From: a virus
Length of the DNA stretch: 20,351 nt
Strand: one strand, 5' to 3'
Virus record (IMG/VR): IMGVR_UViG_3300022562_000629
Location: 1-20,351 of that record
A program made the translations under genes and the position numbers. The notes under the pieces were generated by a model, which saw only the letters and a program-made list of their open reading frames with translations, made no database searches and was not told the origin of the DNA. Every line of letters starts with the position of its first letter. Within the stretch, counting starts at the first letter, position 1. Below are positions 1 to 6,773 of this stretch, piece after piece.

Positions 1-66
1 CTTGCCTATGAGCTGGCGCGGTCTGTGAAAATAAAAGCGCACTTGTTACCACTTGCCCGCAACTGA
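1..66 (+). CDS. C-terminal end of an upstream phage gene (partial)
   Basis: The first frame is open from the window edge and ends at a TGA at 64-66. It gives a 21-residue tail rich in Leu, Ala and Lys, ending KAHLLPLARN. In phages with Mu-type heads the gene just before the protease usually encodes a portal or head-morphogenesis protein, so this may be the end of such a gene; that is inference from position only. The stop falls at the first base of the loop of the following terminator. Another frame stops at 26-28 and cannot be excluded as the real gene end. Confidence 0.4.
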   Translation, partial: LAYELARSVKIKAHLLPLARN

Positions 67-89
67 TTCAGGTTGCGGGCTTTTCTTTT
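55..89 (+). terminator. Rho-independent terminator before the head gene cluster
   Basis: A perfect 9-bp stem, GCCCGCAAC (55-63) with GTTGCGGGC (72-80), encloses an 8-base loop and is followed directly by TTTTCTTTT. This is a textbook intrinsic terminator. It sits between an upstream gene and the protease gene, so it either ends that transcript or reduces readthrough into the capsid genes. I see no clear promoter between it and the protease start at 101. Confidence 0.85.
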
Positions 90-100
90 GAGGACAAAGG

Positions 101-1219
101 ATGACAGAAATAAACCTAATCTTGTTTACTGATTTGAGATTGGCAGAGCTGAAACAATCGCGCCCTATTGATGGCGTTGCAGCGGGTACGTTCTTTTCTT
201 TTTGGGGTGGAGAGTTTACTATCACTCCTGATGATCTTCAAGACTTTGTAAAGAATACAAAGAAAATGCTCCGCTCAACCAAAGATAGTGACGGAGACAT
301 AGTTGGGTTGCCCATTGATATGGAAAGTCATAATCATATGGGCGGGGCGGGGTGGATTGTCAATCTTGAGATGGACCCGGATAGAGACATTATTTTATTT
401 TATGTGAACTGGACAGATCAAGGCAAGGAAGTTATCCGCGAGAACTTGACCCGCTTCTTTTCGCCTTCGCTTGATCTTGAAAACAAGTTGGTATTGGGCG
501 GCTCTCTGACAAATTGGCCAGCATCGAGAGACGCGGCAGGTAATATCCTGCTCCGCCCCGTTGAATTGTCACAAACTATAAAGGAGATTGATATGGATTT
601 TACTGAAATCATCAAAGAGCTGAAAGCCCTGCCTGGTAATATCGCTGCAACTGTCAAAGAAGCAGTAAAGCCGGTGGAGCTTTCTCAGCCGCCCGCAGAT
701 CCCAAGACTCTTGCTCCTACTGAAAAGGAGTTGGTTTACGTTGGGAACGTCTCTCCTGCTATGAAGGAGTTCTTAAAAGAACATCCCGAAGAGCTTGAGA
801 GCTTGGGTAAACAAGCCGCAGAGATTGCGGAGCAGCGTATCCGCTTTGAGCAGCGTAAGCAGCTCGTGGTAGATTTCGCTTCCCGCATGGTCGGCGGCAC
901 AAAAGAAAAGCCTTTTGGTCTGAAAGTTTCAGCCAAAGAGCTTGCTTCTTTCACCCTTCGATTGCCCGAAGAGATGCAAGGCGAATTTATGAAGCTGATG
1001 GAAAACACGCTTGACCGAGCTGTGGATTTTGCTATACATGGCGTAGACTCCGAAGGCTTCATCCAGCGCCCGAAGCTCGAAGGAAAGATCAAAGAGTATG
1101 CCTTGTCATGGATGAAAACAGACGGGGCAACCATTGAAGGCTTTTTCAGAGCCAATCCAGAACTCGGCAGCGTGGAAGACTTTGACATTACCGAGTTCAA
1201 GAAACAGGAGGCGAAATAA
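101..1219 (+). CDS. Mu gpI-like prohead protease with C-terminal scaffold region
   Basis: This 372-residue protein resembles the Mu I-type head maturation protease, which acts inside the procapsid on scaffold and other head proteins. The family signature is a segment at residues 71-86 (PIDMESHNHMGGAGWI), then about 30 residues on a block at 119-141 (FFSPSLDL, then LGGSLTNWPA). The C-terminal half (from about 165) is charged, helix-prone and scaffold-like, with an EFLKEHPEELESLGKQAAEI stretch. The start has GAGGA/AAAGG sequences just upstream. The stop overlaps the next start (TAATG). An internal in-frame ATG at 593 with a strong ribosome binding site allows separate synthesis of the scaffold half. 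Position directly before the cement and major capsid genes supports the call. Which residues are catalytic cannot be told from the sequence alone. Confidence 0.8.
   Translation: MTEINLILFTDLRLAELKQSRPIDGVAAGTFFSFWGGEFTITPDDLQDFVKNTKKMLRSTKDSDGDIVGLPIDMESHNHMGGAGWIVNLEMDPDRDIILFYVNWTDQGKEVIRENLTRFFSPSLDLENKLVLGGSLTNWPASRDAAGNILLRPVELSQTIKEIDMDFTEIIKELKALPGNIAATVKEAVKPVELSQPPADPKTLAPTEKELVYVGNVSPAMKEFLKEHPEELESLGKQAAEIAEQRIRFEQRKQLVVDFASRMVGGTKEKPFGLKVSAKELASFTLRLPEEMQGEFMKLMENTLDRAVDFAIHGVDSEGFIQRPKLEGKIKEYALSWMKTDGATIEGFFRANPELGSVEDFDITEFKKQEAK
593..1219 (+). CDS. nested in-frame scaffold protein (internal start in the protease gene)
   Basis: ATG at 593 is codon 165 of the protease frame. 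It is preceded by AAGGAG (581-586) at a 6-base spacing, as good a ribosome binding site as any in the window and not expected in mid-gene. Translation from here gives 208 residues. This part is rich in Lys and Glu and predicted mostly helical, has no Cys, and lacks the protease blocks, as expected of a capsid scaffold. Nested protease/scaffold pairs sharing one frame are established for lambda C/Nu3 and Mu-type I/Z. The scaffold would assemble with the major capsid protein and then be removed by the full-length protease. Expression is inferred, not shown. Confidence 0.75.
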   Translation: MDFTEIIKELKALPGNIAATVKEAVKPVELSQPPADPKTLAPTEKELVYVGNVSPAMKEFLKEHPEELESLGKQAAEIAEQRIRFEQRKQLVVDFASRMVGGTKEKPFGLKVSAKELASFTLRLPEEMQGEFMKLMENTLDRAVDFAIHGVDSEGFIQRPKLEGKIKEYALSWMKTDGATIEGFFRANPELGSVEDFDITEFKKQEAK

Positions 1220-1668
1220 TGACCGCTTTATCTGCTGCCGCTCCGCTCCGTGTCTTGGGTGAAGCTTTTACCCATAAGTTCAAGATGGACACCTCGGGCG
1301 CTCAAACTGTTTACAAAGGCACTGCCATGATCTTGGATGCTAGTGTAGATACTGTCAACGTCCACACCGCCGACGGTATCACCTGCGTGGACGGTGATAC
1401 CTTTATGGGCATTGCTGCGGAAAATCAAAGCGTTGCCTCGGGTGCTGCTGAGACCACCCAAATTACCTGCTACACTTGGCCGACTATTCTCGGCTTCAAG
1501 TCCACGGCTCTAACTCTTGCAGATGCAGGCAAGCCCGTTTATATGTCAGACTCAAACACCCTGACAACATCCAACGGCGCTCATCCTCGCATTGGCAATT
1601 GCTTTACTGTTGAGGATGGATATGTCTTTGTCAAGCTTGACAGTCCATTAGTCCTTGATGTTCCGTAA
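1219..1668 (+). CDS. DUF2190-type capsid cement/decoration protein
   Basis: This 149-residue protein is beta-rich and small-residue-rich. Its C-terminal part has the pattern AGKPVYMSDSNTLTT followed by RIGNCF and a final VFVKLDSP strand, which matches DUF2190-type capsid cement proteins (a loaded PVY strand, a turn, an IG strand). Such proteins stabilise the capsid surface. The start overlaps the protease stop by one base (TAATG), and AGGAGG lies in the preceding codons, so translation is probably coupled. It stands directly before the major capsid gene, the usual place for this family. Family membership is by pattern, not by a search. Confidence 0.65.
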   Translation: MTALSAAAPLRVLGEAFTHKFKMDTSGAQTVYKGTAMILDASVDTVNVHTADGITCVDGDTFMGIAAENQSVASGAAETTQITCYTWPTILGFKSTALTLADAGKPVYMSDSNTLTTSNGAHPRIGNCFTVEDGYVFVKLDSPLVLDVP

Positions 1669-1690
1669 CAAGAGATAAGGAGAATATATT

Positions 1691-2596
1691 ATGGCTACTA
1701 TTTCCGGTGAAGTTCCTTATCATCTCGTTGTAGGTGCAAGGACTGGCTTCCTTACAACTGCCCAACCTGATGTACCGATTACTACTCCGATTGCCGAAGA
1801 GATCAATCTGGACTCAAAGAATACCGACCTTGTTGACATTGGCGGCGCTCCAATGCCGACTGAAAACAAAGGGCGGGCGCAGGTAAAAGAGTTCATTGAG
1901 AAGCGTCTGGCAATCTCTTCAAAGCCTTGGGATATTACTGTCGGCGTTTCTTACAACGCCGTACAGGATGATCGAACCGGCAACCTTGAGCGTAAGGCAC
2001 GCTCCGCAGGTGAGAATTTCCGGTTGGACATGGCGCAAAAAGCGTTCCAAGCTTTGAATGATGGAGACGCTACAACCAACTTTGGCGCTTGCTATGATGG
2101 GCTTGCCTTTTACAGCAACTCACATGTAGACAAAGGCGCTGCCTACCAAACTGTGCAAGACAACCTTTACTCGTTGGCTCTGTCATTGACCAACTTTGAG
2201 ACAGTCCGAGTAGCTGCAATGGCTACAAAGAATGACCAAGGCGTTTTCACAGATTACAACTATGACCTTCTGGTTGTGTCTCCTGCTGATGAGCGTGCCG
2301 CGGCTCAGATTTGTGATAACCGCGAAGATTCAACGACTGGTAACCGGGCGATCAATCCTTATGCCGGGCGTACTCGCTACATTGTTTCAAATCAGTTGGA
2401 CTCTGGCGCTTGGATGCTTGTCGCCTCGGGTCAGTCCACAAAGCCCATTGGCATTGTCATCCGTGAACGCCCGAACCTTCAGGCGGCATGGTTCGATCCC
2501 AACGGTCCAGATGGCGGCATGTATTACTTCAAGTATTATGCCCGTTACGATCATTACTACCTTGATTGGCGCTTGGCTTATATGGGCAAGAGCTAG
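1691..2596 (+). CDS. Mu gpT-like major capsid protein
   Basis: This 301-residue protein has the layout of the Mu gpT major head subunit family. A long helix-rich middle contains VRVAAMATKNDQG. It is followed by YDLLVVSPADERAAAQIC (the family's 'L-V-V-P-P' strand and helix), then INPYAGRTRYIVSNQLDSGA, and a late strand KPIGIVIRERPNLQAAW. About 300 residues is normal for gpT. AAGGAG with good spacing precedes ATG 1691, and the 22-base gap after the cement gene gives it its own start. It should form the hexamers and pentamers of the head, guided by the nested scaffold. The N-terminal 45 residues could be an unprocessed arm, but no cleavage motif is evident. Confidence 0.85.
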   Translation: MATISGEVPYHLVVGARTGFLTTAQPDVPITTPIAEEINLDSKNTDLVDIGGAPMPTENKGRAQVKEFIEKRLAISSKPWDITVGVSYNAVQDDRTGNLERKARSAGENFRLDMAQKAFQALNDGDATTNFGACYDGLAFYSNSHVDKGAAYQTVQDNLYSLALSLTNFETVRVAAMATKNDQGVFTDYNYDLLVVSPADERAAAQICDNREDSTTGNRAINPYAGRTRYIVSNQLDSGAWMLVASGQSTKPIGIVIRERPNLQAAWFDPNGPDGGMYYFKYYARYDHYYLDWRLAYMGKS

Positions 2597-2603
2597 GCGG
2601 TGG

Positions 2604-2891
2604 ATGATGAGTGGAGAGACTGATTTCACTTATATCCGCACCTCTGACGGTAATCTAAGATTCGGCACTTATACAGCAGTGGCAGCAGATGACACGGCAG
2701 GCACAAAGAGCATTGCCACGGGTCTTACAACTGTCTCTGGCTATATTGTGCAAATATACCGCTCAGGCGTTTTGATCTTCTCAGATCAAGCAGTAAGCGC
2801 CTCGGGTGGCAATATCGTTGTAGCAGATGGTGGAGCTACTTACGCTTTGACCGCTGGTGACGTTATAAACTGGGTTGCCTTCGGAACGTAA
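2604..2891 (+). CDS. small virion-type protein after the capsid gene
   Basis: Translation from ATG 2604 (or the adjacent ATG 2607) gives about 95 residues. It is almost entirely short beta strands with Thr, Ala and Gly turns (RFGTYTAVAADDTAGT, GYIVQIYRSGVLIFSD, NIVVADGGATYALTAGDVI). It lies 7 bases after the capsid stop and before a strong terminator, so it is the last gene of the capsid transcript. The frame is open further upstream, inside the capsid gene, but that part is a shadow. AGGCGG upstream is a modest ribosome binding site. A decoration or head-fibre role is plausible from place and composition, but I do not recognise the family. Confidence 0.7.
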   Translation: MMSGETDFTYIRTSDGNLRFGTYTAVAADDTAGTKSIATGLTTVSGYIVQIYRSGVLIFSDQAVSASGGNIVVADGGATYALTAGDVINWVAFGT

Positions 2892-2913
2892 TTGATCAAC
2901 AAAATATAGAGAC

Positions 2914-2952
2914 ATGGGCGGGTGGGCAATTTGACCTGCCCGCCCATTTTAT
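2914..2952 (+). terminator. Rho-independent terminator after the capsid genes
   Basis: ATGGGCGGGTGG (2914-2925) pairs with CTGCCCGCCCAT (2936-2947) in a 12-bp stem with two G-U pairs and a 10-base loop, followed by TTTTAT. It would end, or partly end, the high-level capsid transcript before the neck genes. Confidence 0.75.
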
Positions 2953-2957
2953 ATAAT
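2931..2957 (+). promoter_or_regulatory. possible promoter overlapping the terminator
   Basis: TTGACC (2931-2936) and a perfect TATAAT (2952-2957) are separated by 15 bases, shorter than the optimal 17. The -35 box lies in the terminator loop and the -10 box directly after the T-run. A start near 2964 would restart transcription for the neck and tail genes from 2999. The short spacer makes this weak; the TATAAT could be chance in AT-rich sequence. Confidence 0.25.
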
Positions 2958-2998
2958 CGGGTGCCCTCACCATCTGATTATCTAAGGAGAAGTGAGTT

Positions 2999-3352
2999 AT
3001 GGATAAGAAAGTTCAAAAGCTCGAAGCAAAAATAAAAGAGAGTTCCCGCTATGGCATTTTGCAGTTCTTTTCCCGCCGCGAATATGTCAAGTTTGAGTGG
3101 CGACCTGTGCCAGATGGCTTTGAAGGTCAAGCTCTAGCTAATGATCTACTGGATACCCGTCCTGTAAATGCAGAGGCAGAAATTGAAGAGATCAAAGAAA
3201 CGCCTGCCGCTGTTGCTGCTATTGCATCTGTTGACATGTCTCAAGCTACGGATGAAGATCAAGAGATTGAGAGCATCTTGGACGGCTTGAAAGATGCCAA
3301 CGAAGAGAGCGAAGAAAAGCAGCCGACACGCTCAAGAAGCAAGAAGAAATAA
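2999..3352 (+). CDS. hypothetical protein with acidic C-terminal half
   Basis: The product is 117 residues. The first 40 are basic and aromatic (SRYGILQFFSRREYVKFEWR). The centre is low complexity with many Ala, Glu and Asp, and the end is a very basic tail, TRSRSKKK. AAGGAG precedes the ATG. It is the first gene after the capsid terminator and lies ahead of the neck genes. The family is not recognised. Small charged proteins at this place in phage genomes are often head-associated or accessory, but nothing in the sequence shows a function. Confidence 0.7.
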   Translation: MDKKVQKLEAKIKESSRYGILQFFSRREYVKFEWRPVPDGFEGQALANDLLDTRPVNAEAEIEEIKETPAAVAAIASVDMSQATDEDQEIESILDGLKDANEESEEKQPTRSRSKKK

Positions 3353-3361
3353 GAGGCAATC

Positions 3362-3745
3362 ATGTTGAACCTCTATGGTCCTATCTCTACCGGGGCGGCA
3401 GTTGGAGCCGATGGCTCGGCAGCTGCTAATGCAGATACAACCACAATTATTCGAGGCAGGATTATCTCTGTGTATATAAAATACAACGGAGACAAGCCCG
3501 CTACCACGGATGTGAACTTGAAAACAAAAGGCACTAATGCTCCGACAAGAAACATCCTCACGCTTACCAACAAGAATACAGATGGATGGTTTGAACCTCG
3601 AACTAATCCGCATGATCTTCTTGGCGTCACTCTGTCGGCTCTTACTTATGATGAGCCTGTCCCGGTCTGTGACTTTCTCAATTTGAACGTGGCGCAAACT
3701 AACACCGACGACTATATCCAAGCTTGGATATTAATTGAGGACTGA
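3362..3745 (+). CDS. hypothetical virion-type beta protein
   Basis: The product is 127 residues, mostly beta, with an alternating pattern. A small Ala/Gly-rich N-terminus is followed by strands such as IIRGRIISVYIKYN, VNLKTKGTNAPTRNILTLTN and VCDFLNLNVAQTN. There is no signal peptide or membrane segment. The stop overlaps the next start by one base, so it is probably co-translated with the neck adaptor. AGAGG about five bases ahead serves as a modest ribosome binding site. Composition and place suggest a head-decoration or head-fibre protein; the family is not recognised. Confidence 0.7.
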   Translation: MLNLYGPISTGAAVGADGSAAANADTTTIIRGRIISVYIKYNGDKPATTDVNLKTKGTNAPTRNILTLTNKNTDGWFEPRTNPHDLLGVTLSALTYDEPVPVCDFLNLNVAQTNTDDYIQAWILIED

Positions 3746-4245
3746 TGGCATACTACGGAACAAGCGCCGGAGTAGCATCCCGGGCGAGAAGGTACACGAT
3801 CAACGGCGAGTGGACAAATGAAACAAATCCATCCGCCACTGCTGTTGTGTCTTATCTCGATCAAGTTTCCGGGATGTTCAATACTGCCTTAGCTGCTAAA
3901 GGGTTTACTACTCCCATAACTGATGCCGATGCCTTGAAGGCAATAACTATGGTTGTGGAGCTGCTTGTTTCTGACATGTGCAAAGCAGATAACGGCACCG
4001 GGCGCTTTTACTCTGAAAAGGCAATCAAGAACGGCATGAGTCAATGGCGCATGATAACTAACGACATTGAGTCTTGGGTAGATCAATACGCCTCAGGACT
4101 TGAGGCACAAGGCGCAGGACGCGGAGAGTCTAATGAGTTTGAAATAGGATACCGCAGCACAGACGAGCGAGGCAATAATACCTTCCCCATATTCCAACGC
4201 AATGCCTTTGGCAATGATTTCACAGATTGGGATAGCGACTCATGA
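3745..4245 (+). CDS. head-tail connector (adaptor)-like protein
   Basis: The product is 166 residues. The N-terminal part holds two helices typical of adaptor proteins: PSATAVVSYLDQVSGMFNTA, then a DADALKAITMVVELLVSDM helix. The C-terminal end is flexible and polar. This all-helical core and length fit the gp6/gp36-like adaptors that dock on the portal, but the match is by layout only. It starts on the last base of the previous stop and overlaps the next gene by ATGA at 4242-4245. It is the first of four consecutive genes laid out like an adaptor, closure, tail-terminator neck series. Confidence 0.55.
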   Translation: MAYYGTSAGVASRARRYTINGEWTNETNPSATAVVSYLDQVSGMFNTALAAKGFTTPITDADALKAITMVVELLVSDMCKADNGTGRFYSEKAIKNGMSQWRMITNDIESWVDQYASGLEAQGAGRGESNEFEIGYRSTDERGNNTFPIFQRNAFGNDFTDWDSDS

Positions 4246-4682
4246 TTGACCTTTCCTTGCAGATCAAAGGGCAAAAGCTTGTAAGCCGTGGGCTTGACAA
4301 CTTACATGCCAAGATCCCGAAGATTGGTAAATATAGGCTCAAAGAGGCGGCTGAAACAATTGTCCGCAAAATGCAAAAGTATCCGTCTCAACGTCCCAAC
4401 CAGACTTATATAAGGACATACTTGTTCCGCAACTCTTGGAAAGTGCAGGCTCTTCCTACGGGATACACTGTGACAAACTCGGCGCAAAAGGATGGCGTAT
4501 ATTATGGGGGGTATGTTGTCGGAGATATTTACGGCGCAGGTCAAGCATGGATGCACGTAGGACGCTGGCAACTCCTCAACACTGTTGTAATGGATGTTGT
4601 TGACAGGCTCCCAAAAGCAGTTATGGAAGATTTACAAACTGAAGCAAGGACAGCTTTTGCGGGAGAGGCTTTCGGTATCTAA
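4242..4682 (+). CDS. gp10-like neck/tail-completion protein
   Basis: The product is 146 residues. An amphipathic helix (KYRLKEAAETIVRKMQKYP) is followed by a Tyr/Thr-rich part (NQTYIRTYLFRNSWKVQAL), beta strands with TVTNSAQKDGVYYGGYVVGD, a mid helix and a C-terminal FAGEAFGI. The order 'helix, R-T-G/N-x-L-x-x-S-W, NxxxYxxYV' is that of the HK97 gp10-like neck proteins, which link the head-tail joint to the tail. It overlaps the adaptor by ATGA and the next gene by TAATG, supporting coupled translation. The assignment is good at superfamily level only. Confidence 0.65.
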   Translation: MIDLSLQIKGQKLVSRGLDNLHAKIPKIGKYRLKEAAETIVRKMQKYPSQRPNQTYIRTYLFRNSWKVQALPTGYTVTNSAQKDGVYYGGYVVGDIYGAGQAWMHVGRWQLLNTVVMDVVDRLPKAVMEDLQTEARTAFAGEAFGI

Positions 4683-5167
4683 TGGCAATAACAGACTATT
4701 ATGGACTGTGTGAAGATGGTTTGGTTACTGTCTTGCAAACTCTGACAGATTTCTTTCCTGACCCCGCTCAAGTTGCAAGTGCCGAGGATAGCGAGATGAC
4801 CAAGGGCGTTCAATACTATGCAAGAGTTCACCCCGGCGCCTTTCCTGATACTGAGAACATATCCCAAGAAGCTTTCGTTACTTGGGAAATTGTCTTGGAT
4901 GTATTTGTAAAGATCGTGGAGTTGAAAGATATGTGGTCGGACTTCAAAGCTTTGAGAGCTGCAATCTTTTGGACACTCTTACAATATCCCACTCTTGGAG
5001 GCGTTGCAGGTATTGACAATATAACGCTATCTGCAAGAGAAAAGCCAAAAGGTATATATGAGGAATATGATGACGGCTCAACAGCTAAAGAGCCTTTTAT
5101 GATTACTCAAGAGCTTTCCATAAACGTCTTGCAGAGGATAGCAATAACAGGAGGCGAGTATGCCTAA
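4682..5167 (+). CDS. tail terminator-like protein
   Basis: The product is 161 residues. It begins with a helix (YYGLCEDGLVTVLQTLTDFF) and continues with mixed alpha/beta, including FVTWEIVLDVFVKI, a long helix at MWSDFKALRAAIFWTLLQYP and a last strand FMITQELSINVLQRIAI. This alternating layout and the size fit tail terminators (lambda gpU-like), which cap the tail tube and join it to the head. The place after the gp10-like gene and before the tube gene agrees. It overlaps the neighbours by 1 base (4682) and 8 bases (5160-5167). No diagnostic residues exist, so this rests on order and fold pattern. Confidence 0.5.
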   Translation: MAITDYYGLCEDGLVTVLQTLTDFFPDPAQVASAEDSEMTKGVQYYARVHPGAFPDTENISQEAFVTWEIVLDVFVKIVELKDMWSDFKALRAAIFWTLLQYPTLGGVAGIDNITLSAREKPKGIYEEYDDGSTAKEPFMITQELSINVLQRIAITGGEYA

Positions 5168-5375
5168 GAGATCAAGCAGTAGGGCAAGCACAGGCGCAGG
5201 ATTGAGATATACTGGCAAGGGCTTTGTAAATAATGTCCCTGCCCGCGATCTTTCAGAGGATGAAGTATTGCAGCATGGCGGTTATGATCTTCTCATTAAG
5301 TCAGGCTGCTATGAAGATATAAAACAAGATGAGGCGGTAACTGATATGCCCGCCGAGGAGATGTCTAATGGCTAG
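5160..5375 (+). CDS. small basic-headed linker protein
   Basis: The product is 71 residues. A basic head (MPKRSSSRASTGAG) is followed by KGFVNNVPARDLSEDEVLQ and LLIKSGCYE, then an acidic tail. The middle is like short phage proteins with a 'VPARDL-helix-LIxSGxY' unit found between neck and tube genes. GGAGG lies 6 bases upstream of the ATG. It overlaps both neighbours by 8 bases, so it is translated as part of the same chain of coupled genes. Function is unknown; being next to the tube suggests a structural or assembly role. Confidence 0.65.
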   Translation: MPKRSSSRASTGAGLRYTGKGFVNNVPARDLSEDEVLQHGGYDLLIKSGCYEDIKQDEAVTDMPAEEMSNG

Positions 5376-6393
5376 TCGAGCTTTTCAAGTATTGCAATTG
5401 GGACGAGAGTCTACACAGTTTACAGCCGTTGCCGCAACAACGAAATGGCGCGGACCCGGCGGCACTTTCAGAGATGCAAGAGAGCGCCAATTTCCGCAAG
5501 AGAACATTGCCATAGTGGGCGGCACTAATCGAAGCTATGACCCGTTCTATCTCGCGGAGTTTGAAACAGCAGAGACTCCGGTCACTTTCCAACAATCGCC
5601 TCTTGTGTTTGATTCTTCTTTTGGTGAAGCAACAGCAACACAAGACGGAGCGGGCACAGATTACCTCTACAATTACCCGCTCTTTGACACAAGCGACCCG
5701 GATTATACAACTCTTCAAACTCATACCGCAGAGTATGGATTTGGCTCCTCTGCTGACCAATACGAGGAAGCCGAGGGGTGTATTGTTTCGGAATGGGAGA
5801 TGAAAGGAAGTTCAAAGGGTGCTTGGATGATAACAAGCAAGTGGTTTGGGCGTCAGGTCACAAAGACGACAATGACCGGTTCCGTTGCTGCTCCTTCTGT
5901 GACTGAGGCACTATTCCAAAAGACAAAGATTTACCTTGATGCTGTTAGCGGCTCATTTGGAGCTACTCAGATTTCAAGCACTCTCTTGGAAGCATCTGTA
6001 AAATGCACAACTGGATGGGAGCCGCTTTTCACAGGCTCAGGTAATTTGTATTATGACATCCCGGTATTTAATTCCGACAAGTATGAGATCATGCTAGACC
6101 TTACTTTCCTTGTCAATAGTTCCGCGATTGCCCAAAGAGATTTGTGGCTGGCAAAGACTCCCCGCCTTTTGCAGCTCAAAACAGAACACTCCACAGCGGT
6201 TGCAACTCCGGGAACAACTTACACCTATCCTACACTTATCCAGAACTATGCAGGACAGTGGACGACATTCGGAAGCCTCGACAATCAAAACGGGACAAGC
6301 ATTGTAAAAGCCACGTTCCGTAATGCTTATGATGAAACAAAAGCAGATCGAGGTAATATCCTCTTTGTCAATGAAGTAACTGCCATGCCGTAG
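5368..6393 (+). CDS. major tail tube protein
   Basis: The product is 341 residues. An opening LGRESTQFTAVAATTKWRGP is followed by repeated beta strands, a central helix-free domain (GCIVSEWEMKGSSKGAWMIT, the tube family's paired strand unit) and a C-terminal stretch with VKATFRNAYD. This matches Phage_tube_2-type tail tube proteins, including the 'G.E....G..a...T..W' start. It polymerises into the tail tube around the tape measure protein. GAGGAG lies seven bases ahead of the ATG. Its place just before the frameshifted chaperone and the tape measure gene is the conserved order. The length is above many tube proteins, perhaps because of an extra surface domain. Confidence 0.75.
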   Translation: MASRAFQVLQLGRESTQFTAVAATTKWRGPGGTFRDARERQFPQENIAIVGGTNRSYDPFYLAEFETAETPVTFQQSPLVFDSSFGEATATQDGAGTDYLYNYPLFDTSDPDYTTLQTHTAEYGFGSSADQYEEAEGCIVSEWEMKGSSKGAWMITSKWFGRQVTKTTMTGSVAAPSVTEALFQKTKIYLDAVSGSFGATQISSTLLEASVKCTTGWEPLFTGSGNLYYDIPVFNSDKYEIMLDLTFLVNSSAIAQRDLWLAKTPRLLQLKTEHSTAVATPGTTYTYPTLIQNYAGQWTTFGSLDNQNGTSIVKATFRNAYDETKADRGNILFVNEVTAMP

Positions 6394-6394
6394 G

Positions 6395-6412
6395 TTCGGA
6401 TACATATCCGAA
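6395..6412 (+). repeat. palindrome in the tube-chaperone intergenic gap
   Basis: TTCGGATA (6395-6402) and TATCCGAA (6405-6412) form an inverted repeat around a CA centre. In RNA the likely form is a 6-bp stem with a TACATA loop. No T-run follows, so it is not a standard terminator. It fills most of the 32-base gap after the tube stop and sits ahead of the AAAGGA ribosome binding site of the chaperone. It could hold down chaperone expression relative to the tube, or protect mRNA ends; this is inference. Confidence 0.45.
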
Positions 6413-6425
6413 GCAAAAGGAAATC

Positions 6426-6773
6426 ATGAGACTAAAATATCCAAAAGTAGTTGAAGAGCTGCAATTAAGCGAATACCACAAAGCTTATGAAGGTCAATCC
6501 ATTGATGTATGGGTAAACCCTCTGCCTTCTGACACCACGCATGTTTACAAGATATTTACGGCAGATGCAACAAAAGAAGATCGAGAAAAAGGCTTAGAAC
6601 AGGTTGCAGTTATCTGGTCACAAGGCGAGGACAAAGAGCGCCACACAACAAGAGAAGAGATTGAGGCAATGATTGAAGAGAGCGCACAGTCCGACCCAAT
6701 GTTGCTTATGTGGATGCTCGTCCAAACTATGACTATGATTTCAGATTACCGGACAACGTTAAAAAAAAATTAG
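6426..6773 (+). CDS. tail assembly chaperone, short form (gpG-like)
   Basis: The product is 115 residues and acidic, with an N-terminal beta part (YEGQSIDVWVNPLPS) and helices near the end (TREEIEAMIEESAQSD, then LMWMLVQTMTMISDYRTT). It lies between the tail tube and tape measure genes, the fixed place of the lambda G-type chaperone that keeps the tape measure protein soluble and recruits tube subunits. The last codons read TTA AAA AAA AAT TAG, so the stop follows a run of nine A. This is the non-shifted product, expected to be the more abundant one. Confidence 0.75.
   Translation: MRLKYPKVVEELQLSEYHKAYEGQSIDVWVNPLPSDTTHVYKIFTADATKEDREKGLEQVAVIWSQGEDKERHTTREEIEAMIEESAQSDPMLLMWMLVQTMTMISDYRTTLKKN

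Noticed and set aside
2232-2603. Long upstream extension of the small gene at 2604, inside the capsid gene
   Set aside because: It lies wholly in another frame of a well-supported major capsid gene and has the odd composition of a shadow frame; the ATG at 2604 is adequate.
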